Shown here in pieces: positions 1-5,446 of a DNA stretch of 6,939 nucleotides. The notes beneath the pieces are model-generated. The model saw only the letters and a list, made by a program, of their open reading frames with translations, ran no database searches and was not told the origin of the DNA. The stretch lies in the NCBI GenBank assembly GCA_021799945.1, contig JAJYZK010000171.1, positions 1-6,939 on the forward strand, read 5' to 3'. Both the position numbers and the translations under genes were made by a program. This DNA comes from Acidobacteriota bacterium. Its GTDB lineage: Bacteria; Acidobacteriota; Terriglobia; Terriglobales; Acidobacteriaceae. Positions within the stretch are counted from its first letter, which is position 1. The number at the start of each line of letters is the position of its first letter.

Positions 1-337
1 CGATGGCCAGCCCCTCAAACAGCGCCGTAACGTGGCTGCCCGGCTCGGCCCATGGCAGCTTCACTACCCGTACGCCATGCTCATCGCACTCACTCCGCGG
101 CGGCTCGGCGTGCAGGATCGTCTGGTACTGGCAGGTGTCCAGGTGACGCCACCGCCGCTCCGGCTGATGATCGTACTGCCGACACCTCTTGCCGCACTCC
201 GGGCACGGCCAATGCCGCACCTCGCCGTGATCAAGATAAACGTGCACCTCACCAGATTCCAGCTTCATCTCTACTCGCTCCACTTTCCACGGAGACTCGA
301 TACCCAATATGCGCCGATACAGCTCATGATCCTGCAT
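1..337 (-). CDS. ISL3-family transposase, N-terminal fragment (runs off left edge)
   Basis: This is a DNA-cutting transposase of the ISL3 family; only its first 112 residues are visible, without a stop or frameshift. It starts MQDHELYRRILGIESPW, as ISL3 transposases of the IS1411/ISPpu12-like branch do. A zinc-binding domain follows: CPECGKRC (C45, C48, C52), then RRWRHLDTCQYQTILHA (C69) and SECDEHGVR (C84, H87). The family-typical VKLPWAEPGSHVTALFE leads toward the helix-turn-helix. The DDE catalytic domain would lie outside the window. ATG 337 is chosen because it matches the family N-terminus and the frame has a TAG stop at 356-358. No well-spaced Shine-Dalgarno precedes it. A GGAGG at 365-369 instead precedes a 9-codon ORF (ATG at 353, stop at 324-326) that overlaps the transposase start in another frame, so coupled initiation is possible. 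Confidence 0.9.
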   Translation of the reverse strand, partial: MQDHELYRRILGIESPWKVERVEMKLESGEVHVYLDHGEVRHWPCPECGKRCRQYDHQPERRWRHLDTCQYQTILHAEPPRSECDEHGVRVVKLPWAEPGSHVTALFEGLAI

Positions 338-378
338 CCTCAAATCGTCGCATGGCTACCCGTTCCTCCACTAAATAG

Positions 379-403
379 CCGGAATTCCCGAAAAACCAAG
401 AGC
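379..403 (-). repeat. Putative terminal inverted repeat of the ISL3 element
   Basis: Read inward on the minus strand from 403, the sequence begins GCTCTTGGTTTTTCGGGAAT, close in style to ISL3-family ends (GGCTCTT..., then a T-rich stretch and CGGGAA). It sits just upstream of the transposase. ISL3 elements usually duplicate 8 bp of AT-rich target; the flank 404-411 (GGATTATT) fits that, but the partner repeat and duplicate lie outside the window. The exact end could be off by 1-2 bases. Confidence 0.55.
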
Positions 404-737
404 GGATTATTCATCGGAAGAAGGCCTTTCCCGAAAATCCAATCAGTTGTCCCGCACGACTTGATTCACGTTCACGGCGCTTTTTGGGGGCGCCATCATT
501 GTAAGGCCGACACCTGCGTGGACGCCGAACGACGTAAAAGCAACGGAGAGGCGTACCGAGTCGCCGCGCAGTCTCCCCACCCCGGTTTCACAGCCCTCGG
601 CGAAAACGGATTTACCCCGATGCCGGCCGCAGCCGGCTTGCCCCCTGCTTTTCGACGACCCCGACGCCCCAGATCCGGGCCAAAGCGGTAGTTCGGTCCC
701 GGCGGGCGCTACGTTTTCTTCTCGCTAAGCGCTCCTT
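404..737. other. Intergenic region without a convincing gene
   Basis: I see no protein resembling a known family in either strand. The long plus-strand frame crossing this stretch begins inside the transposase antisense and has no domain-like character. Visible structure consists of a TTCCCGAAAATCCAA segment at 428-442 resembling the IS end, a small hairpin at 476-494 (GGCGC/GCGCC around a T/G-rich loop) and another at 622-637 (GCCGGC, loop CGCA, GCCGGC). Neither hairpin has a downstream T-run, so neither is a convincing terminator. An 18-codon minus-strand ORF starts with ATG near 500 but has no recognisable character. Confidence 0.5.
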
Positions 738-1100
738 TTAGGATCGGCGGCCTCGCTCACCGAGGCCGCCGAGAGGCCGGATCTGGCGCGGACTTTCTTC
801 CTGAAGCTCGCGGTGCAGCTCATCCACCTTGACCCGTGCCTTATCCAGAGCCTTTATGCCGGCGGTGGTAATTCTGTAAGCGCGCCTTTTCCGCCCGCCC
901 TCCTTGGTAATCGCCGATTTCAACAGTCCCCCGCGCTCCAACCCATGCAAAAGCGGGTAAAGAGTTCCCGGTCCTATGCGGTAGCCATGATGCGCCAGCT
1001 CCTCCATCATCGCCAATCCGAAGATGGGTTCCCGAGCGGCGTGCAGCAGCACGTGAATGCGTATGAGTCCGGAAAGCAGGTCCCGCTGTTGTTTCAACAC
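738..1100 (-). CDS. PadR-family transcriptional regulator (short type)
   Basis: This is a DNA-binding repressor of the PadR winged-helix family, expected to act as a dimer in the cytoplasm. The 120 residues match the short PadR subfamily. The helix-turn-helix region covers residues 8-60 (LLSGLIRIHVLLHAAREPIF). The conserved GTLYPLLHGLE block is at 45-55. The basic wing KEGGRKRRAYRITTAG is at 66-81, and a short C-terminal helix (about 82-103) would provide the dimer interface. The start is uncertain: GTG 1100 lacks a good ribosome binding site. The frame stays open to a stop at 1176-1178 but offers no ATG, and the conserved family region begins right after GTG. The last codons (GGLGERGRRS) encode an 11-bp hairpin. 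It is divergent from the outer-membrane protein gene at 1233, and a perfect palindrome lies between them, so repression of itself and/or that gene is the simplest inference. The ligand is unknown. Confidence 0.9.
   Translation of the reverse strand: MLKQQRDLLSGLIRIHVLLHAAREPIFGLAMMEELAHHGYRIGPGTLYPLLHGLERGGLLKSAITKEGGRKRRAYRITTAGIKALDKARVKVDELHRELQEESPRQIRPLGGLGERGRRS
745..771. other. Perfect 11-bp hairpin at the 3' end of the padR-like gene
   Basis: CGGCGGCCTCG (745-755), a 5-nt loop, then CGAGGCCGCCG (761-771) form a perfect inverted repeat. It lies inside the last codons of the regulator, just before its TAA at 738-740. No T-run follows in either direction (on the minus strand AAAAGGAG follows), so it is not a standard intrinsic terminator. 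It may stabilise the mRNA 3' end or contribute to termination together with a factor. Confidence 0.5.
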
Positions 1101-1142
1101 AGCTTCAATATACCGGCTTGCATCCGGCCCTGGATTGTTTTG

Positions 1143-1157
1143 TATCGAAGTTCGATA
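1143..1157. promoter_or_regulatory. Candidate PadR operator (perfect 15-bp palindrome)
   Basis: TATCGAA-G-TTCGATA is a perfect 7+1+7 inverted repeat. It lies in the divergent gap, 42 nt upstream of the regulator start and 75 nt upstream of the outer-membrane protein start. It sits in a local AT-rich patch with promoter-like hexamers on the plus strand (TTGTTT at 1135-1140, TATATG at 1156-1161, spacing 15, weak). Dimeric winged-helix repressors bind such palindromes at their own promoters. It differs from the classical ATGT-N8-ACAT site of Bacillus/Lactococcus PadR proteins. That the neighbouring PadR binds it is inference. Confidence 0.65.
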
Positions 1158-1214
1158 TATGCTGGGCTGGACGGATCACTCCGGGGGCGAGGGCGCCATG
1201 ATCCTTGACGGAAC

Positions 1215-1222
1215 GGAGGAGG
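1215..1222 (+). promoter_or_regulatory. Ribosome binding site of the outer-membrane protein gene
   Basis: GGAGGAGG lies 10 nt before ATG 1233 and supports that start over the internal ATG at residue 8, which would still leave a usable but shorter signal peptide. Confidence 0.65.
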
Positions 1223-1232
1223 CTCGCGTCGG

Positions 1233-2132
1233 ATGAACGGCCGGCGCACCCCGATGGCGCTTCTTCTCCTGCTTGCATGGGCGGCCTCCAGGCTGTGGGC
1301 GCAGGGACCTCCCTATCAAACCGACGATCCGGTCCCGGTCGACCTGCATCACTACGAGTTCTATATCTTCGGCGGAGCGGACGGCACTCCGGCGGAGATG
1401 GACTCCACCGGCCCGGCCCTGGAGTTCAACTGGGGCGCCATTCCCAGGGTCCAACTCCACGCGATCCTTCCCTGGGGAGCGGTGGCTCCGTCCAACAATC
1501 CGGTTTACCGTCCCGGCGGACTTGGCCCGACCGCGTTTGGGCTCACGGATACCGAACTGGGAGCCAAGATCGCCTATTTCAAGGAAACCAAGTACATTCC
1601 GCAGATTGGCACGTTCACCATGTTCGAGATGCCAACCGGCAACTACGCTCTGGGTCTCGGCGTCGGGAAGGTCTGGTACAGGCTTCCGGTCTGGCTGCAA
1701 AAGAACTTCGGACACTGGCTCCTGGACGGCGGCGCCGGAGAAACCGTCGTGCCGCAGACCAGCTACCGCAACTTTCCTTACGGAGGATTCCTGGTCAAAT
1801 ATACCTTCGGCGAGCGCCTTGAACTCGGCGGAGAGGTTTTTTCCCACGCCCGGGAAGGCTTTGCCACGCCGCAGACCCAGTCCTCAACTCTGATCGATCT
1901 GGGTGGCGTCTACCACTTCAAACACAACCCGAACGAACAATTTCTGTTGTGCTATGGACACTCCGTGGCGGGCCAGACAGAGAACTATGCCTACGTGGGC
2001 ATGTACTGGACCTGGGGGAAAGACGAGCAGGCCCCGGACGCGAGCCTGCGCCTGACCGGATTGCAAGGATCCGCAACCTGGCGGATGCCCCTCACACCCA
2101 GCCTCCGTCGATCACATAACTCTGGTTGGTGA
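1233..2132 (+). CDS. Putative outer-membrane beta-barrel protein (transporter-like, Phenol_MetA_deg-type)
   Basis: This is a secreted 299-residue protein with a Sec signal peptide: basic MNGRRTP, hydrophobic MALLLLLAWAASRLWA, likely cleavage after LWA-Q or WAQ-G. The mature part opens with GPPYQTDDPVPVDLHHYEFY, a block I recognise from outer-membrane proteins annotated as transporter or 'MetA-pathway of phenol degradation'. Later landmarks are EFNWGAIPRVQLH (64-76), TDTELGAKIAY (105-115), MFEMPTGNYALGLG (130-143), VWYRLPVWLQKNFG (147-160) and the final strand YAYVGMYWTWG (252-262). Alternating aromatic/polar strands suggest a beta-barrel in the outer membrane. The substrate is unknown and the phenol label should not be taken literally. 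After the expected last strand there is an odd tail of about 37 residues; its final 13 codons overlap the converging SDR gene, which hints at a lost original stop. It is probably controlled by the divergent PadR protein. Confidence 0.8.
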   Translation: MNGRRTPMALLLLLAWAASRLWAQGPPYQTDDPVPVDLHHYEFYIFGGADGTPAEMDSTGPALEFNWGAIPRVQLHAILPWGAVAPSNNPVYRPGGLGPTAFGLTDTELGAKIAYFKETKYIPQIGTFTMFEMPTGNYALGLGVGKVWYRLPVWLQKNFGHWLLDGGAGETVVPQTSYRNFPYGGFLVKYTFGERLELGGEVFSHAREGFATPQTQSSTLIDLGGVYHFKHNPNEQFLLCYGHSVAGQTENYAYVGMYWTWGKDEQAPDASLRLTGLQGSATWRMPLTPSLRRSHNSGW

Positions 2133-2877
2133 TCGCCGAGCTGTCGTCGGCGGCCAGAAAGAGGGCCAGGCGGGCCACGTCGTCCGGCGTCAAATGACGC
2201 TTGAGGCACTGTCTCGACAGAATCTCCGCTTCGTAGGCCGGCGTCCACCACAGGCGCATTTGCCGCTCGGTAAGGATGGCGCCCGGCAGGATGGCGTTTA
2301 CCCGGATGTTCGACGCTCCCAGCTCGTGAGCCATGGTGCGGGTCAATCCGACAATGGCCGCCTTGGCCGCTACGTAAACGGGGAATCCCGTGCTCGGAAT
2401 GATCCAGGAAATAGAGCTCATGTTCAGGATGGAGCCTCCGCCCGCAGCGGTCATCCCCGGAACCACGGCCTGCATGGCGAAGAACTGATGCCGGAGGTTC
2501 ACGGCCATGGCCTGGTCCCAGAATTCGGGCGTGACCTCGGCGAAGGCATGCCGGGCATCGTTGGCGGCATTGTTCACCAGCGCCCGGATCGGCCCCAGTC
2601 TGCGCTCCACCTCGCCGACGGCCGCGCGAAGAGCGGCGATATCGGTAAGGTCGCAGCGGAGAAAGACCGGCGCATGCGCGCAGCATGCCCGGAGCCGCTC
2701 CACCAGCGCCTCAGCCGGCTCCACGGCTACGTCGAGGAAGGCCACGCGGGCGCCCTGCCGCGCAAATTGCTCCACCATCGACGCGCCGATCCCCGATCCT
2801 CCTCCGGTAATGAGCACGGTTCGATGGCGCAGGCTGGGATACGATGCGAAGTTGTCCGATTCGGCCGCTGGCTCCAT
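2092..2877 (-). CDS. SDR-family aldose 1-dehydrogenase-like oxidoreductase
   Basis: This is a 261-residue classical short-chain dehydrogenase. The nucleotide-binding TGGGSGIG is at 24-31 and D49 ends the second strand (LDV), favouring NAD+. CDLTD is at 75-79, NNAA at 102-105 and the structural N127 in MAVNLRH. Catalytic S155 (in NMSSISW), Y168 and K172 (YVAAK) are all present. It resembles Caulobacter-type D-xylose 1-dehydrogenase: YPSL near the start, FARQGA, NLRH, GSISW-like, then RQ...WWTP..EAEI..RQCLK and the C-terminal IDGGW. The likely reaction is oxidation of a free aldose (xylose, galactose, arabinose or fucose) to its lactone with NAD+; which sugar cannot be read from the sequence. 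Start ATG 2877 has GGGGAGG five bases upstream. It follows manA by 116 bp in the same direction. Its last 41 bases overlap the converging outer-membrane protein gene. Another sugar or hydroxy-acid SDR activity is possible. Confidence 0.85.
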   Translation of the reverse strand: MEPAAESDNFASYPSLRHRTVLITGGGSGIGASMVEQFARQGARVAFLDVAVEPAEALVERLRACCAHAPVFLRCDLTDIAALRAAVGEVERRLGPIRALVNNAANDARHAFAEVTPEFWDQAMAVNLRHQFFAMQAVVPGMTAAGGGSILNMSSISWIIPSTGFPVYVAAKAAIVGLTRTMAHELGASNIRVNAILPGAILTERQMRLWWTPAYEAEILSRQCLKRHLTPDDVARLALFLAADDSSAITNQSYVIDGGWV

Positions 2878-2882
2878 GAAAG

Positions 2883-2889
2883 CCTCCCC
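2883..2889 (-). promoter_or_regulatory. Ribosome binding site of the SDR gene
   Basis: GGGGAGG (minus strand) lies five bases before ATG 2877 and fixes the start. Confidence 0.7.
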
Positions 2890-2924
2890 GTCTGATTCTG
2901 GTCTGATCCCTGGCGATCTTCTGG
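2890..2924 (-). repeat. Three imperfect 11-12 bp direct repeats upstream of the SDR gene
   Basis: On the minus strand the units are CCAGAAGATCG (2924-2914), CCAGGGATCAGA (2913-2902) and CCAGAATCAGAC (2901-2890). Each begins CCAG and carries an ATC core, and they are placed end to end directly before the ribosome binding site. The period near one helical turn would suit a regulator binding one DNA face, but a chance microsatellite-like expansion is equally possible. Confidence 0.45.
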
Positions 2925-2993
2925 CCCTTTTTCCAGCCCGGCTTTTGCCCCCGATTTTGACGCAGTTACTGTTACACTTCGGCTGCTCCCCGT

Positions 2994-4307
2994 TCAGATG
3001 CGGGCGCGGTCGGGCAGCGAGGCTTTGAAGATGGTCGCCGCCCCATCCCGCGATTCGATGCGGTAGTCCGTCCCGTAGGGCGCCAGCACGATCGATCCCC
3101 GGGATAGCGCAAGGGCCTCGCCGCCCGCGCGAAGCTCGGCCCGGCCCTCGAGCATCAGCAGAATCTCGGGCCCCTGCCCGGCGCAGCCCTCATGCGGCGT
3201 CTCCTCCACCGCCACAATACGGCTCAGTTGAAACTCCTGCGCCGGCGTGCGGTAGATTCGCTCCGTCGCGCTAATCTGCCTGCCGTCGAGGATCTCCGGG
3301 CGGCCGCTTTCAAAATCTAGCACGCGCAGCAGCTCCGCCGTGTCCACATGCTTGCGGGTGAGCCCTCCGCGCAGCACGTTGTCGGAATTGGCCATCAGCT
3401 CCACCATCACGCCGCGCAAGTAGGCGTGCAGGCAGGCCGCCGGCTGAAAGGTTCCCTGCCCCGGCCGCAAGCGAACCAGATTCAGAAGGTAAATCGAGAA
3501 GATGCCGCGATCCAGATGTCCTCCGGGGAGCGGGAAATCCGCCGCCGCCTGCAGCGTCCAGTAATCCGGGCTCGCCTCGTCCGGCGGCGGCCCCGCGCGC
3601 AGGCGGGTCAGCAGCCGGCTCAGCAAGCGGTCCACTTCCTCCTGCGGCATGGTCATCGCCCCGCGGTACAGATCCCGCAGCAGCTCCCTCTTGCCGGCTT
3701 CGCCCAGATCCCGCGATTGAAGCCGCGCGGCGAACTCGGGCATCAGCGGCCGCAGCTCGGGAGTGTGCTCCAGCGTGTCGGCAATCTCCGCCAACGGTCG
3801 AAAGCCGTGCAGCATCCAGAAATCGGTGAGCGCGATTCCCGTCTCCGGCTTGTGATTCTCGTCTTTGTAGTTTCGGTTGGGAGCGTCCAGCGGGATGCCG
3901 GCGGCGTTCTCCCGTGCATAGCCCAGCTCCGCCTGCGCCTTCGTCGGATGGGCCTGAATGGAGAGCATCCGGGCCACGTCGAGGATTTTGAACAGATAGG
4001 GCAGGCCTCCGGCGAAGCGGGCGTGCTGCGGGCCCACGATCTGCTCCCCCGAGCGCTCAAGCAGCCGATCCAGGCCTACCGTCCCGGGCGAGATCCGGAT
4101 GCTTTCATCGGGGGCCGATGGCGTAGAAGCGGCGGCGGCCGCAATCTCCACCAGCGACGGCGCCTTGGGGTGAGCGCCCATCCACAACTCGGCAAAGGGC
4201 TGGCGGGAAGGATTGCGGAGCCCAAGCAGATGGGGAATAAAATCGCAGCCGCCCCAGTCGTAGTGCTGCACCACTCCCCGCAGCCTGACCACCGGCGCCG
4301 CCTTCAC
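2994..4307 (-). CDS. manA: Mannose-6-phosphate isomerase, class I
   Basis: This zinc enzyme interconverts mannose-6-phosphate and fructose-6-phosphate in the cytoplasm, linking mannose use or GDP-mannose supply to glycolysis. The 437-residue frame shows the class I signature blocks: QHYDWGG (14-20), AELWMGAHPKAPS (39-51), PYLFKILDVARMLSIQAHP (103-121), NYKDENHKPE (146-155) and LHAYLRGVMVELMANSDNVLRGG (293-315). Expected zinc ligands are Q118, H120, E155 and H294, all present. The C-terminal third (about 340-437) is the second cupin-like part. It is somewhat longer than the E. coli enzyme (391 aa), partly from an alanine/serine-rich loop around 55-75. The start is GTG 4307, which overlaps the gnd stop as GTGA, the classical sign of translational coupling. 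A weak GGAG (4319-4322) lies about 11 nt upstream, inside the end of gnd. Confidence 0.95.
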   Translation of the reverse strand: MKAAPVVRLRGVVQHYDWGGCDFIPHLLGLRNPSRQPFAELWMGAHPKAPSLVEIAAAAASTPSAPDESIRISPGTVGLDRLLERSGEQIVGPQHARFAGGLPYLFKILDVARMLSIQAHPTKAQAELGYARENAAGIPLDAPNRNYKDENHKPETGIALTDFWMLHGFRPLAEIADTLEHTPELRPLMPEFAARLQSRDLGEAGKRELLRDLYRGAMTMPQEEVDRLLSRLLTRLRAGPPPDEASPDYWTLQAAADFPLPGGHLDRGIFSIYLLNLVRLRPGQGTFQPAACLHAYLRGVMVELMANSDNVLRGGLTRKHVDTAELLRVLDFESGRPEILDGRQISATERIYRTPAQEFQLSRIVAVEETPHEGCAGQGPEILLMLEGRAELRAGGEALALSRGSIVLAPYGTDYRIESRDGAATIFKASLPDRARI

Positions 4308-5320
4308 GGGGCCGGTTTCTCCAGGTGGCCGCCGAACTGGAAGCGCATGGCGGAAAGCAGTTTGTTGGCGAACTCGGCCTCGCCCCGCGAGCTGAAGCGC
4401 TCATACAGAGCAGTGGTGAGCACGGGCGCCGGGACCGCCTCGTCGATGGCCGCCTTGATGGTCCAGCGTCCTTCCCCGGAATCGGAGACCCGCCCCCCGA
4501 ACTCTTCGAGCTTCGGGCTCTTGGCCAGCGCCGCCGCGGTCAGATCGAGCAGCCAGGAGGCGATCACGCTGCCTCGCCGCCAAACCTCGGCCACATCGGC
4601 CAGATTGAAGTCGTATTGATAGTGTTCCGGATCGCGCAGCGGCGTGGTCTCCGCATCGATCTCATGTTTGCTCCTGCCGATGTTGGCGCCGCGAAGAATG
4701 TTGAGCCCCTCGGCATAGGCGGCCATGATCCCATATTCCATCCCGTTGTGCACCATTTTCACGAAGTGGCCGCCGCCGCTCCCGCCGCAATGCAGGTAGC
4801 CCTCTTCGGCCGTGCCGCCCAGCTTTTCCCGGCCCGGCGTGCGCGGGATGCCGCCCACTCCCGGAGCCAGCGTCTTGAAGATCGGATCCAGATACTGCAC
4901 GGCTTCCGTCTCTCCGCCGATCATCATGCAATAGCCGCGCTCCAGCCCCCAGACGCCGCCGCTGGTGCCCACGTCCAGATAGCGGAGACGGCGGCTTTCC
5001 AGCTCCTTCGAGCGCCGGATATCGTCGATGTAGTAGGAATTTCCGCCGTCGATCAGAATGTCTCCCGGCTCCAGGGAGGGAGCGATCTCGGCAATCGTGT
5101 CGTCCACGGAGGCCGCGGGAATCATGAGCCAGATGGCCCGCGGCTTGTTCAGCTTTCCGGCCAGATCCTTCATCGAGGCGGCGCCTTTGGCGCCTTCGCC
5201 GGCCATACCCTTCACTGCCTCGGGCGATCTGTCGAAGACCACCACCTCGTGGCCGCCCTTGATCAGCCGCCTGACCATGTTGGCGCCCATCCTGCCGAGT
5301 CCGATCATTCCAAGCTGCAT
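4304..5320 (-). CDS. gnd: 6-phosphogluconate dehydrogenase (decarboxylating), short form
   Basis: The enzyme oxidatively decarboxylates 6-phosphogluconate to ribulose-5-phosphate and CO2, in the pentose phosphate or gluconate route. At 338 residues it is the short YqeC/GntZ-like type rather than the ~470-residue E. coli type. Nucleotide-binding GLGRMGAN is at 7-14. D30 (VVVFDRS) occupies the position after strand 2 where NADP enzymes usually have Asn, so NAD+ preference is plausible. Next are DGGNSYYIDD (91-100) and the substrate loop DVGTSGGVWGLERGY (116-130). The catalytic FVKMVHNGMEY has K188, H191, N192 and E195. Then come RRGSVIASWLLDL (248-260) and VSDSGEGRW (278-286). Residues about 154-174 form an insertion with PGREKLGGTAEEGY, seen in a subset of the short enzymes. 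Start ATG 5320 has a strong AAGGAGAG five bases upstream. It lies 126 bp after pgi and overlaps manA by 4 nt. Confidence 0.95.
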   Translation of the reverse strand: MQLGMIGLGRMGANMVRRLIKGGHEVVVFDRSPEAVKGMAGEGAKGAASMKDLAGKLNKPRAIWLMIPAASVDDTIAEIAPSLEPGDILIDGGNSYYIDDIRRSKELESRRLRYLDVGTSGGVWGLERGYCMMIGGETEAVQYLDPIFKTLAPGVGGIPRTPGREKLGGTAEEGYLHCGGSGGGHFVKMVHNGMEYGIMAAYAEGLNILRGANIGRSKHEIDAETTPLRDPEHYQYDFNLADVAEVWRRGSVIASWLLDLTAAALAKSPKLEEFGGRVSDSGEGRWTIKAAIDEAVPAPVLTTALYERFSSRGEAEFANKLLSAMRFQFGGHLEKPAP

Positions 5321-5324
5321 GCAA

Positions 5325-5332
5325 CTCTCCTT
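5325..5332 (-). promoter_or_regulatory. Strong ribosome binding site of gnd
   Basis: AAGGAGAG on the minus strand, four to five bases before ATG 5320, fixes the gnd start. No such site is visible for the neighbouring coupled manA. Confidence 0.8.
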
Positions 5333-5378
5333 TTTCTAACGTGGCGTCTGCTCTGGTGTTGTTTGCGTTCGCGGGGCG

Positions 5379-5406
5379 CCGATGCGGACCGCAACGGCCG
5401 CATCGG
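5379..5406. other. Intercistronic hairpin between pgi and gnd
   Basis: CCGATGCGG (5379-5387) and CCGCATCGG (5398-5406) form a perfect 9-bp stem. Inside it CCG-CAA-CGG (5389-5397) extends the stem by three pairs with a single bulged base, closing a 3-nt loop. In the minus-strand transcript no U-run follows, so a simple terminator is unlikely. Such hairpins between operon genes often protect the upstream mRNA or partly attenuate the downstream one. Confidence 0.6.
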
Positions 5407-5446
5407 GATGACACTTCTGTGGAGTGGAGCCGCCGCGCTTGCCGCG

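Larger units (their letters stand above)
1..403 (-). mobile_element. Partial ISL3-family insertion sequence (transposase 5' end plus one terminus)
   Basis: Only one end of the element lies in the window. It comprises the N-terminal part of an ISL3-type transposase reading leftward and, about 40 bp upstream of that start, a terminus resembling ISL3 inverted repeats. The outer boundary near 403 is inferred from the AAGAGC end (GCTCTT when read inward) typical of this family. The other end, the rest of the transposase and the partner repeat lie beyond position 1, so intactness cannot be judged. The visible transposase frame is undamaged, so this end looks recent or still functional. Confidence 0.75.

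Noticed and set aside
622..637. GCCGGC-CGCA-GCCGGC hairpin as a terminator
   Set aside because: Short self-complementary units are common at this GC content and no T-run follows on either strand.
32..691. Plus-strand open frame spanning the IS end and the gap
   Set aside because: It starts antisense to the transposase zinc-finger domain, crosses the IS terminus and has no family resemblance.
706..732. GCGCT...AGCGC inverted repeat as a terminator for the PadR gene
   Set aside because: The stem is only 5 bp with a 17-nt loop and no T-run follows on the minus strand.
1176..1847. Minus-strand open frame opposite the outer-membrane protein gene
   Set aside because: The plus-strand protein has a signal peptide, family motifs and a ribosome binding site; the antisense frame has none.
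3348..4619. Plus-strand open frame of about 420 codons opposite manA
   Set aside because: It lies antisense to an intact ManA with all zinc ligands; composition is Arg/Gln/Gly-rich without recognisable motifs.
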